Below are positions 48,950 to 60,400 of a stretch of 64,000 nt of DNA, in pieces (the stretch's first letter is position 1; every line of letters begins with the position of its first letter). Position numbers and translations under genes: made by a program. The notes beneath the pieces were generated by a model, which was not told the DNA's origin, searched no databases, and saw nothing but the letters and a program-made list of their open reading frames with translations. This DNA comes from Steinernema hermaphroditum (taxonomy: Eukaryota > Nematoda > Chromadorea > Rhabditida > Steinernematidae): positions 13,702,001-13,766,000 of the forward strand of contig CM059621.1 of NCBI GenBank assembly GCA_030435675.1, read 5' to 3'.

Positions 48950-49948
48950 AGATCATCGGAGGCGCCGACTGGCGACGTTTCTTCCCACCGGTACCCCTTG
49001 AAAGGAGCCGATGTCACGTGGTGTCACGTGACTGTCGCCGCCTCAGAACGCCCAGGAGCTCAGCGAATAGCATTAGGACGGAACCGACGATGGAATTTGA
49101 GAGGAATACACGTTGAAGGAAAAGTGGAACATTCGTTCTTAGAGAATGGGATTATCGTATGCAAGTGTAGCTCCTAGTTCCAATTCTCCGTTCGCCGAAT
49201 GCTGGAGGTCTACAGATGTTCAACAGAGTGATAAGCGCCTAGTAAAAGTGGCGCCTTAAAGACCTAAATCTCTGCAGACAAAACGGAGAGTTACCATCTG
49301 AGGCTAGACGTCTAATACCAGTCCACAGACATACGAAAACTCTTCTTCTATTTCAAATAGTAGACGTCTATGAATGGTCTGCAGACAGACACTCTCTGCA
49401 AACGCCGCTGTCCGCAGCGTCTCTTCACTTCAAGAGAGTCGATGCGAGTCGGTCGGTCGGCTTCCGATTTCGGAACAATCGAGGTTCGCTCCCATCCCGT
49501 TCCCCAGGAATGTCTCTCCCTTTCAGGATGTCCACAGTGTTGGCCATGTTGTCGCTCTTCGGAGTCGTCGCTTTGACGTCGGTGGTCACCTTTTGCCTGG
49601 CGAAGACGAAACCGCCGGAGGAGAATCAGCGCGTCGAACCGACCATCGAGGTGGACGTTAGGGGCGCCTACAGTGTCGGCGACCTGAGTGTGCCTACGAT
49701 TGGCACCACCACCGAAGAGTGAGTCTTTTTTCTTCCAATCTCTATGCTTGAATTCGTTGCAGGAAACACCAGAAAGACTACTCAGGAGAGCCGATGAAGA
49801 ATCAGCAGAAGTCTCCCAAGAGTGAGTCAAAGCAGACGATCTGCCTTGAGTGATTGAGTGATTGTTTCAGGCGTCGAACTTCGAAGAGGCTCTAAGGGGG
49901 AGAAGGCGGAGACGTCGCCTGATCAGCCGAAGACAAGTGTTTATTTGG
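48950..49948 (+). repeat. Right copy of the inverted segmental duplication
   Basis: Counterpart of 23646-24486 in opposite orientation. It contains the paired CACGTG block (49015-49030), an upstream region, and the intact small membrane-protein gene. It keeps sequence deleted in the left copy, so it is the likely parent. Confidence 0.8.
49014..49031. promoter_or_regulatory. Paired CACGTG E-boxes (right copy)
   Basis: Cores at 49015-49020 and 49025-49030 start 10 bp apart, one helical turn, about 480 bp upstream of the ATG at 49510. The second lies in GTCACGTGAC. The pair is preserved in both duplicate copies, although surrounding bases differ. Confidence 0.5.
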
Positions 49949-49968
49949 TGAAAACGCGTGAAAAATAA
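49510..49968 (+). CDS. Small signal-anchor membrane protein
   Basis: Three exons (49510-49718, 49763-49821, 49871-49968) encode 121 residues. One hydrophobic helix at about residues 8-30 acts as signal peptide or anchor. The rest is a hydrophilic region rich in Lys, Glu, Thr and Pro, with no cysteines and low complexity. No family is recognised. The stop is embedded in AATAAATAAA, so the 3' UTR is very short. The C48 protease gene begins 85-205 bp downstream, consistent with an operon. A deleted pseudogene copy lies at 23.65-24.08 kb in inverse orientation. Confidence 0.72.
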
Positions 49969-50172
49969 ATAAACATCTGTTGAATACTGTTTTCCTTAAA
50001 TCGTTGAAGGAGGGTCCAGTTGAGATTACTCGCTCAAATCAGCTCCTATGCGATGCTTTTGTTTTTCGTGTCCCAACCTCACAATTGCGATGCATTTCGT
50101 CACCTCTGCGCACATTTAACAACGTTGTGCAACCCCGAAACAACCCTAGAGAACGAATTGGCGCCATTTACC

Positions 50173-51774
50173 ATGACCGCTTCCGAGTGGGCTGTCGTCC
50201 CGTATAACCCTCCCGAGCTTCCCAAAGACGAGCTAGTCGCAGAAGATATTCCGTTCGGCCCTCAACTGCCGATCTCCGAGCCGCTGAGCATCCAGGTGCC
50301 CGCCAACAAGCCGTCCCCTTCGGCGTGGTCGCCTCGCCTGTCGCCAAAAGCCTGGCCGGGCAGATGGCTGGCCGACGACGTCATCAACCAGTTCTGCGAC
50401 AAGCTCCAGATCGCGATGGAGCACAAGATCGGCGGAATGCTGGCCATCCAGTACATCACCCTCCTTCCCAGCGAAGTGAAACCTTTCATCAAAGGCGACA
50501 AGCCCGTCCTCCAGGTGCTTCTCGACCAGAGCCGGCGGCACTACGTCTTCGTGGAGTGGTGCCACGAGAAGAAGGAGGTCTTCATCTACGACTCACTCTA
50601 CGGCCGACCCAAGGACCTTCTCAACGCGAACATCGTCGGCCAGCTGCAGTCCCTCTTCGCGCACCTCTACGAAGAAGAGAAGCGGATCCCGGTGACCATA
50701 GTACGCGACTTCGAGCAGCAGTTGGATGGCCACTCGTGTGGGTACCGCGCCGTCGGCGCCACCCTTCTGCGCGCCTTCGGATTCGACGCCACCAAGCACT
50801 CATTCCAGGTGCAGCAGATCGAGAAGCTTCTCGAACACATCCAACGGAAGCCGAAGCCGGCGCTCGAGGATTTCGCCGACTTCGAGATCACTGTCGAGAG
50901 ACTCCCGAACGGAAAAGGACCCCTGAAGTGCTTCGTTTGGGAAAATGGCCGTGTTGAGCACGAAGAAGAGGAGGAGGAGCCGTTCGATATCGGAAGTCAC
51001 TTCGCGTGGCATCGCCGAAACAGGAAGAAGGTTGGCTTTCGACGCGGACCTTTGACTGCGTGGGAGGATGAGGAAGAGGAAGAAGGTCTCAGCAGGGGAG
51101 ACTCCTTCAGATATGACAGAAGAAGATCCAGGGACTGGTGGAGCTACCAGTCGCCAAAGAAACGCCTCAGTCCCACCCGCGAAGAGGACGCGTTCAGCTT
51201 CTTGGACCCGCGGAACATCACGGAGATCGTGGCCGACGAGGAGTGGGAGAACGTAAGCAACGCGGATACAGTAGTCTTCGGCAGTCCGCCGAAGGAGAGG
51301 ATCGCGGAGTCGATGGATGAATCGATCGGATTCCAGATGGAGATGGATCAGAGTCTTTCGGAAGAGGACGTCGAATGGAGTCCGTGGAGGAAGTGTCCGT
51401 CGCCGAGCTATCCTCGTGAGTCCATCGACACGATGCTGAACTCCCAGATCGAGAACACCTTCGCCTGTCCGGACATCTCCGAACTCCTTGCGAAGAGCCG
51501 CTTCAACAGGACGTCGCCGGAAGCCGAAGAATTCGAAGATCTTCCAGGCGACTCCGAAGCGAACCCTCGCGAAGAGGACTTCTCTCCGGACCTACTGGAA
51601 GATCACCCACTTCAACAGAATCACTCTTCTTCTTTGGCCACTTCGGTGGACTCCTCCTTCGAGATCGTCTCGCCTCAGCTTCAGAGAACGACTTCCTCGT
51701 CGAGTATGGTTCAGCTGGTCAAGGAAGAGGCTAAGAAGCTGCGCTCGGAACTGTGTCCACGGCACAGCTTTTGA
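50173..51774 (+). CDS. C48 (Ulp1/SENP-like) cysteine protease, paralogue A
   Basis: An intronless open frame of 533 residues from ATG 50173. An in-frame ATG at 50053 would add 40 residues with a hydrophobic start. The catalytic domain is N-terminal (about 70-270). It has GRWLADDVINQF as in Ulp1 WL-D-VIN, catalytic His in RRHYVFVEW, Asp in IYDSLYG, the oxyanion Gln and the nucleophile Cys in QLDGHSCG (Gln six residues before Cys). All four are present, so it should be active as a SUMO/NEDD8-type or other isopeptidase. The residue before Cys is Ser, not the Asp usual in SENPs. The C-terminal half is acidic and Ser/Glu-rich, probably disordered. Its closest relative here is the convergent gene at 52-53 kb. 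Confidence 0.8.
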   Translation: MTASEWAVVPYNPPELPKDELVAEDIPFGPQLPISEPLSIQVPANKPSPSAWSPRLSPKAWPGRWLADDVINQFCDKLQIAMEHKIGGMLAIQYITLLPSEVKPFIKGDKPVLQVLLDQSRRHYVFVEWCHEKKEVFIYDSLYGRPKDLLNANIVGQLQSLFAHLYEEEKRIPVTIVRDFEQQLDGHSCGYRAVGATLLRAFGFDATKHSFQVQQIEKLLEHIQRKPKPALEDFADFEITVERLPNGKGPLKCFVWENGRVEHEEEEEEPFDIGSHFAWHRRNRKKVGFRRGPLTAWEDEEEEEGLSRGDSFRYDRRRSRDWWSYQSPKKRLSPTREEDAFSFLDPRNITEIVADEEWENVSNADTVVFGSPPKERIAESMDESIGFQMEMDQSLSEEDVEWSPWRKCPSPSYPRESIDTMLNSQIENTFACPDISELLAKSRFNRTSPEAEEFEDLPGDSEANPREEDFSPDLLEDHPLQQNHSSSLATSVDSSFEIVSPQLQRTTSSSSMVQLVKEEAKKLRSELCPRHSF

Positions 51775-51988
51775 TCATAATATTAGTATCAGGATAATTT
51801 CCATTTAACGATAAACAAGAGTATGTTTGATGCCCTACAAAACTTATCCGTACAGGTTCGCTGCTCCGCGGAAGAGTGAGGCTTCTAAAATTTATAATAG
51901 ATAGACAAACACAACAAGGGCTAGGTGATAGATAAGCTTTGTACATGTTGCACATTATAAATTAGTACAACAACTGATATTTCCGCTT

Positions 51989-53095
51989 CTATCTTGGATT
52001 CTCCTCCTCTGATTCGTCGTCCGAATAGCTGGCCGTGGTCGAAGTCGATGAAGCGCTGGCCGAACTTGAAGGCTCACTAAGCTCTGATTCGTAGTCGCTT
52101 GAGTCACTCTGCTAAACAGCTACCTTAGAAGGACACACTAGATATCAACCTACCGGTTGAACGTGCTTAACCGTTCCGTCCGGCAACACATAGCATCCAA
52201 CGTAAGGATTCTCGGAAGTTTTCACGTCCTTCTTCTGGTAGATCGTGTAGCGGTCGAAATCGTCCAAAGTCGGCGTCTTCAGACGGTCAATGTGCTTCGC
52301 CAGACGATCGACCTTCCTCACCAACGTCGTGTACTCTCCAACTTCCTTCTGCCTCGCTCGTAGGCACACATTGGCCAGGGCGCGGTATCCGCACGACCAA
52401 CTGTCCTTCTGGATGTCGATGCCGGTGTGGACCGCGAGTGGAATACGGCCCCTTCGGGTGTAGAGATGCAAGAAGAGATGCACGATCTGCTGGGAGATGC
52501 TCTCACTGATAATCGGAGTGACGCACCCGTCTGAGTTGTGCAGCTTCGTCGGCAGCGAGTCGTAGAGAATTGTCGTCTGGCTCCGCACGTCCCATTCGAC
52601 GACGACGTAGTGGTCGCGATCACGGTCGAAGAGCACCTGGAGCACCTGCTTCTTGCCGGAGATGTGCTTCTTCACCTCATCGGGTTCTAGTGTGATATAC
52701 TGCATCGCCAGCATCCCATCGATCTTGTTTCCCATCGCCTTCTGCAGCTTATCGCAAAATCGGTCAATTACATCATCCGGAAGTCGACGCGTATCTTCCT
52801 GAAATCAAAACTGTAAATTCAGAATTTCTCATTGCAACTCACATCATCTTCAGAACCGGAATTTTCTAAATTCTCCTTGTCTTTCCTCGTGGTATCTGCC
52901 GCTTTCTTCTCGGCGACTTCGTCCTTCACTGCAAACTTCGCGAGCGCCCCTTCTACAGATGAAGTGCTGCCTCGATCGTAACTGGAAAAAGCGAATGTCA
53001 CAGATATGCGATCCATTCAGAACTCACTTGTCGTTTTCTTCGTTCTTCCGTGGCGGCTCTCCTCGGGCCTTCTTGACAACCACGTCCGTCTTCAT
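51989..53095 (-). CDS. C48 (Ulp1/SENP-like) cysteine protease, paralogue B
   Basis: Four exons (53028-53095, 52843-52981, 52154-52798, 51989-52111) give 324 residues. The N-terminal about 80 residues are charged. The catalytic domain (from about 75) aligns with paralogue A: LPDDVIDRFCDKLQ, GMLAMQYITL, His in DHYVVVEW, Asp in LYDSLP, Gln and Cys in IQKDSWSCGYRA. The catalytic set is complete. The tail is Ser/Glu-rich (SDSSDYESELSEP). It ends only 215 bp from the end of paralogue A, tail to tail. Unlike A, it has introns of 42-46 bp. An inverted duplication followed by divergence is the simplest origin. Confidence 0.82.
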
Positions 53096-54461
53096 CCCGA
53101 CCGGTAGCTGCGCTCTCGAACTTCCACAAATGATCGACTGGAGCGAATGCTGCAGAGCGCACGTCTCTCCGACCGTGCAGACGGTCTGCGAAGAAAATAC
53201 AGACAGAAGCGAGCGAGAGGCGTCGGGCAGACTGCGAGACGCCGTTTTCTGCGCGTCTTTGGTGGTCGGTTTTGTTTTTTATTTTTTGACATTTCGGCAT
53301 TTTCACGTTTTCACAATTTTATAATTTTTCATAATTTCTTTTGTGAGGAGAAACGGAACGTGCAAGTTTATTTTTTGAGAAAATTGGGCAACTACAGAGC
53401 GGTTATGTGTTCCAGTTCCAGTCTCAGTAGAAAGAAACGCCAGCACCTTCCAAAAAAACGAAGTCTTGAAATTGGCGCGCAAGGGCGATCGCGGCAGGAT
53501 GCAGCATTTTCGATCAGAGGTGTATGCTTGAGGCATGTCGTTGCCCGAGCCTCCAGAGAAGCGCGATTAGCACACAAAACCAGCACGATTCTTGAGCCTT
53601 CTTGGGCCACGTCATTCCAAGATGACCCTTTCAAGTTTTTGCGCAAAAAAGCGCGGATATGCCTGACCAACCACGACAAGTTCATTTTTTTTGCCGTTTT
53701 GAGTCAAATTGTACTTTAATTTTAAATGAGGGGACACAACTTTTTGTGTACTTGACTCCTCATCCAAACGCTATCCACCCTACCCACTCTCAGCCCGATC
53801 GGCGTGTGACCGTTGAGAATCTTCCATGCTTTTTTTGTGCCTTCATCGATCGCCGCTTTCCCTTCTCGTGTCACTGATACTGTATCATTTCATGATCAAT
53901 ATGCGCCCAACTCGCTTTGTCTTGACACTTTTATTGTATTAACCATACTCCAGACACGTCATTTACAAACCACATATGTATGTATGTTGACTGACACATC
54001 GAAAGAAAATCGAGCGGGACAATGGTAACTCTTTGGAAATGGGGACAAATAAGGAGAGGCGCGCAGTGATACGAGAATGGAATTCACGAAGAGATGGAAC
54101 GAAGCTCGGAGAAGAAACTATCTGGCGCGTGAGAAGCTACAGTAATCTCTGAAGTGGGGAAGGAAAAGTGGTGAATACGGCGATACTCGTAAACATCAGA
54201 AGACGATCGACAGTAGAAGTGAACTTTCGGAATTATCGAGTGGGCGTGAGCGACATCTATAGAAATCTGAGAATATCTGAGAGGGTTACGGTAACTGAAA
54301 GGAGCGTTGTGAAAGACACTAGGCCCACACACGTCGACTGCTGGAAAGAACGACTGCAGAGGAAAGTGGCAGAAAGAGGAGAAAGAAACGGACACGAAAG
54401 ACATTCGGATTCGCTTGTTGATGGTCTGGAGGCAGTTAGGCGTACGGTAGGGATACGGTAT
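53096..54461. other. Intergenic region between paralogue B and PASK 3' end
   Basis: No supported gene. AT-rich at 53.27-53.75 kb. Short ORFs have no domains. It should contain the promoter of paralogue B and the 3' UTR of PASK. TACGGTA motifs occur at about 54286, 54443 and 54455, the last two just inside the 3' flank of PASK. Confidence 0.5.
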
Positions 54462-57400
54462 CTAGGCCACCACATAGTGATGATGATCGGCCTCGGAGAG
54501 CGCCTGGGAGGAGGTGGAGAGCGTTCCGCACGAGGTGGAGTGTTTGATGGGCGTTTTGAGGTGGAGCTCTTGCACGAAGGTGGGGGGTTCGTGCTGAGCA
54601 CGCTCTGAAATCACTAGGATTACGGTATGTGGTGCACTGAGGGTGGCGTGGAACTGACTTTTGGGTCCTGACACGATGCTCAGAGATTCATGAGAATTCT
54701 AGGCGGGGTTGTTTCGACCTAAAAAAGGCAGTGGAAGCGCAAAAATGGACTATTTCTCTAGAAGTAGGGCCAAATAGGAGTGCTGTCTTGTACAAAAATA
54801 CTAATCGTGCCAGGACCCAAAGCAGCAGCTAAGGCAAAAAGTACCTACCGCAATATCGCATGACTTCGCGGAAGCTGTAGCGCGTGATGTCGACCCTCTG
54901 CTGCGTCCACCAGTGGTTGCGGATCTCGAAGACGGTGGCGCGCGACTTGGGGTCTCGTTGCAGGAGCCACGAGAGGACCTGGTACAGTCCCTCAGGGATG
55001 TTCGTCGGGAGATCGACGTCCGCGCGGACCGCGTCGTCGGCCGTGTGGAAGGGGTTGTTGTAGAAGACGAGCGTGTAGAGCAGCACGCCCAGCGACCACA
55101 TCTCGAGTTCGGGGCCACGGTAGGGGTTGCCGGTGAGCACTTCGGGGCTACAGTACTCCATCGTGCCGCAGAAGGTTGAGAAGCGGAGATCGTCGCCGAA
55201 GAAGGCGGCCGAACCGAAGTCGATCAGTTTGATATTGAAGTTCTGGTCGATGATCACGTTTTCGTCTTTCAGATCGCGGTGCACGATCTGGTTCGAGTGC
55301 AGGTAGTACAACGCGCTGACGATCTGGAATTACGGTATTCAGAGAGGTATTGAGCGCATCTTTTTCGCTCACCTGTCGGAAGATGTAGCTCAGCAACTGC
55401 TCGTCCAGCTTCGGCTGATAGTCGATGAACTCGAAGAGGTCCATCCCGATTCCCAACTTCTCGATCACTAGCTGGTAGTGCGTCTCATTCTCGAACACAT
55501 CGAGACATTTCACGATGTTCGGATGATTGAGCGTCTCCAGAAGATGCACTTCAATGGGAATCATCCTGTCGCCCCGCTTTCGACTTCTTGTCCACCCCTC
55601 GGGAAGGACCTTCGCCTTGCAGATCAATTTCGTGATCGCCAGTAGGCCCGTGTCCTTTCGTGCCGAGAGTCGCACCGATCCGAAAGCGCCGTTTCCGATC
55701 ACTTGGAAGGTATCGTAGTACTTCGAGTACTCTCCACGGATGGACTCGATGTTACTGTCGGCGACGATCATGATCGGCTCCACGGGGTCTTCCGCCGGTT
55801 CGGGCAGCGTCCTGTCGTGGTTGTTGGAAGGGAGGTGGATGGCGTCGGTGGAGTTGCCGTTGTGGATGACTATCGTCGCATCGGTCTCCTCGACGGTCGG
55901 TTTCGGGTCGAAGAGGCCGAAGTCCGTGCTGCGGTCGTAGTTTATGGTGACCGACCAGAGGGCGGGGGCGCCTTTCGTTTCTACGCGGCGCACTTCGAAT
56001 CTCACGGCTGAAAGGAGAGGACAGTTACCGTATGCTCACGTAGATACTGTATATGTATCCTCATTGTCAAAGAGTTTGATCGTTGTGGAGTCTTTACAGT
56101 ATACTTTTAGTGAGTTCAAGAACTTACGAATGAGATTTTCGTCATTATGCTTCGCGCATCCATAGAAAACGCCTTCTTTGATGCCTCCTCTCTTGCTGTC
56201 TTTCCTCAAATTCTCTCCCAAAAACTGCGCGATCTCGTTCTCGCTGAGCAGTCCAGGTTCGGTCGGTTCGGGTTCCACCGATAGGAGCGTCTGCGCACTC
56301 GTGGACGGCCCCTGAGCGCAATCCTCTTCGTCGGAGCACTTCGACGAATTATCCGACTCGATCGTGTCGAGACTGATTTTCGAGAATTTCGCCGGGAGGT
56401 CCGAAGCCGAGAGGCCCGACTGCTTCTTGATATCTGAAGGCCGGGATAGGGAACGAAGCAAGCGATCTCGCCTACCACCATCGCTCGAGGAGCGGACGAT
56501 GTCGCCGTCGACATCGTCACTAGCCTCGTGGAGGTACTCGAAGAAGGAAGGGATCATGTCGGTGATCTGGAGACTCATCTTCCGCGACTCTGTGGGGTCA
56601 CGGCCGGTGAGCGCCTGGAGGAAGTTCTCGTTGAACGAGTAGAGGAGACCCGTGTCCGTCATGGTGACGATTCCGTTGACGGCGGAGAGAGCGCGGATGT
56701 TCACGTCGAACATCACCGCTTGATGATCTGCAATCGGAAGAGTCAGAAATATCGATCCCCACTAACACAAATGAAACACAAATGCCTTATCAAAGCTATG
56801 ATTTTTGTTGGTCAAGAAGAACCTTGGATAAATGGAACGGAAACTAGGTCATTGTGCTTGTTGTCAAAAATAAACAGGGCTTTTATAGACAAAACGCAAA
56901 AACAGATACCAAGAAGATTAAGAAAAACTTGATGAAAATTAAATGGAGAGAAAATTTAAAACTAATTAAAGTCATTCATGTCTGCTACATCTATACTATG
57001 ATGGAGAGTTGAGTGAGCGGTCGTTGTTGGCGCAATGATCGTCCCGACTCCCAGAAGGCCTGGAACATCAGGGAGCCGTAGTTCCAAAGTCTTGCCAAGA
57101 CGCCTTCACCATGCTATGCATACCCGCAACCGATGTAATTTTACTGGAACCTCTCAAATTAACAAATCCTATTTTTTTTTCAAATAATAAACCATGCGAC
57201 TTGAAAAAGATTGTGGTTAACGGGAGTGTTATTTATCAGGGATATGATTCTTATATGTCGAGAACAACCGTCGAAAACTAGTTCTGCTGTCCTTATTGTC
57301 AAAAATAATCGAGACTTTTATAAACAGAATGCAAAAACAGATCCCATGAGAGTGATATTACCGTTTACTGTAATTCCGAAGTTTTCGGCTTTCAAACGTT

Positions 57401-60400
57401 TCCATTGGATTTCGATTCTTTTGAAAGAAAATAAATATATCATAAGATAAAGGGCACCTCAAAAATAACTAATCAAAAGGGAAAAACAACTAAATATAGC
57501 TTGACACAAAAGTGCACTCCTACTGGTAGAAAACAAAAAAGTTCAGGTTCAGAGATTCTGCGGATTTAATTGTTTTCTGTAAGCCACTCGGAGTTTTAGA
57601 TGTGTATAGAATTCATGGAAGAAACGTAGATATCAAATTCCCCAGGTGATGTTCCCTATTTCGAAAGGAAACAACCGATTCTTAATGCCTAATTCAGGAC
57701 AACGTTGAAAACATCTTAGTAAAACAGTCCATCAACTCAGAGTCACGTGTGTCCTCCACTTTTTGTCGATATTATCTCCCGTCACAACAGATCAGTCTAC
57801 CGAAAAGATTGTCCTAATTGATATATGGTCCCTTGAGAAAAGGTGCCTTCGTGTACTTCCGGGTAACGAAAGTCCGCCGCCGTCTAAGATGACGTCCTGA
57901 CGTCACCGGAAAAGTCAACATTGAAAAACCATCGATGGCCATTGAACTGTGGTGCCTCGGCAATTTAAATTTATTGGCCCTGTTTGAACAGTTGTAATTT
58001 GAGCTAAATGCCGAAATCGGGCCGTTCATGTGGAGCTCAGTGCCTAATTCTCTGATCTCTGATCGCTTACTTCAATGATTTAAGTCCAGACATTCAAAAA
58101 TGACTCACTCTGATCGCGTTCGGCAGAAACGGTGGCAGTGATGGGGATGGAGTTTCCCTTGACTCCGATCGCGCACACGTGTTGTTCTACATTCTCAGAG
58201 GCTTCTTCCAATTTCAATGAGGGAATGAGCTGCTCGAGTTCCGTGCCCAGAAGGTCCCGCATGGAAGCGTAGCCGAGAAGTGTGGCCATGGAATCGTCCA
58301 CCCGGAAAATTCGACCCTGAACGAGGAAATCTACAATTCGACAGGATGAGAAGAAAATGTCGCTTAAAAATTGTGCAACGATCACAGTCCTACCCTGCAA
58401 AAATAGGATATTCTAAGTAGGAGAAGAAGCCAAACATTATTGATGCCGGCTATACATTATGAAATACTTGCAAAAGTGATGTTCGACGAAAGCCAAAAAT
58501 CATATCTTACCGGATCGGGTCGCTTAATGAATTACGTGGCCTTAGCGCAAAAACAGATCTTTTTATCATATCGTTATATGATGGTTTACGAAGTGGGCAA
58601 AAATACTTTATTGTATTAGATTTTGGCTATATCTTACCGAATTGGGTCAGTTACTTAGTGAATATCGTGATCACAAAGCCCAAATACCCCTTTTTTATCG
58701 TACTATACTGCGCAGGCATTTGATGTGCCACCACTCACCTTTGCACCAAGCGTGCACTGAATGTTGACGGCGCTGATCTGCTCCATGAGGATCAGCCATC
58801 GGCGGTTGCTGGCGGCAGCGCCGTTCTGCGCGGGATAGCCCGACCGTTCGGTCAGCGAGCCGTTTGTGGGCGAGGGCCGCATCGGCTCGGCGCTTGGCGT
58901 TCGACTCGAGGACGACGCATCGTCGTCGCAGTGCGGGTCCTGAAGCGATGAGTCAGTCAGACGGTGATTGAGTGGACTGGACAGAGAAATCCGGAAATTG
59001 GACGAACGATCTTTAGTGTAACGAGAAAAAATGAGACGGATCGGAAATGAAAGCGGCGAATTCGGTGTATTGTCGAAAAAATAAAAATTAACCTGTTTTC
59101 GAGTGGTGACTCATCGACCACATGACGCGAGAACTTTGCGTCAGTGAGTAAATATAGCCTTGAAGATGATGAAGTGTAATTATTGAACTGAACGTCACTT
59201 CCGATTGTGTATGATCCGGCCCACAAAAATTTTTGGGCGACGCTTTCTTTAAAAACGTAAAAACGAAGCTCGTGATGTAGATGATAAAAAATTTACATAT
59301 ATTTTTGACATCTATTCTTGATTTAAGATGGTTTATATTGACGTCGCTCTCTCTTGAGCGACACAAGGGATGATTGGACAAAGCTGTATAGGACAAAGAA
59401 GCTCATTTATGAAGTGAAGTGTTGCCTGACTCCGGAGTTTTTAAAACATAAAACGAAGCTCGTTTACCATCTATATGTGCATGCGGGCGAATGTCTATAT
59501 GTGCAATTTAAATATATTTTTGACCTTTTTGAGGTGTGACCCAAGTTATGGCACGCAAAAATTCAAATGCCCTTCCAATTTTGACCTATATTTTTCATTT
59601 GAGATGGTTTATACTGATATCATCTCTTGAGCAGCAGGAGGGACAATCGAATAAAGCTATACCAGGCACAGACGAAGAAGCTCATTTCTGAAGTGAAGTG
59701 AAGACTTTTGATGAGAACAGTCGTAGATGTCCTCCCCCCCACAAAAATTTAGATATCCTTCCAATTTAGACATCCATGTTTCAACTGAGATGATCTATTC
59801 TGATATCGTTCTCTCTTGAGCGACACAAGGGACAGCATTCAGTAACAAAGGTCGCCATGTGGCCATCAGCGAGGATGGTCATCATCGAGCATACAGTGCA
59901 TTCCATTGGGAAACTTATCGAAGATCAGAAAGTGGTCATAATATAAGAATTGTTCGGCAAAATGCAATAGTCGATAAAAAACAAAAGAGAGTACGCATCA
60001 CATTATTTAGAGAGTGAGTTCAGGAGCTTTATAGAAAAAAATCGATGACATTTTATCGTTTTACAGTTACAGTTTTACAGTTTTCATGAAATTACGCACC
60101 AAATTTTGGGCAGTCAATTTGATGTGGCATAATCCCCCTTTGGAAAAGAAGTGTCTCTTATCTTTGTTTCTACTAGAATGGCGTTTCCTTTGATTTAGGA
60201 CTGGTGGTCTATTCATGCGCTCAATGTGACCAAGAAACACTCAATCCCTTCATGGTGAGACCCCCCAGCATCTTTTCACTTCTTTTCGACCGAAAGTTTT
60301 GACATTTACCAAAAGGAGATTCTCATTCTAGACCTACGATTTACGTGGTCCTCCAAAAATCTAGTTTTATTCTAAGTGGTTTCAAGACCACCTACACTTC

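Larger units (their letters stand above)
56728..58108 (-). other. PASK intron 3 with internal duplication
   Basis: A 1.38-kb intron. A block at about 56790-56925 (GTCAAAAATAAACAGGGCTT... with GCAAAAACAGAT) recurs at about 57235-57350. It also holds a dispersed-repeat copy (57018-57066) and a CRE pair (57890-57905). Confidence 0.7.

Noticed and set aside
49348..49830. 160-residue minus-strand ORF
   Set aside because: It is antisense to the exons of the small membrane-protein gene and its upstream flank, and covers intron and promoter sequence.
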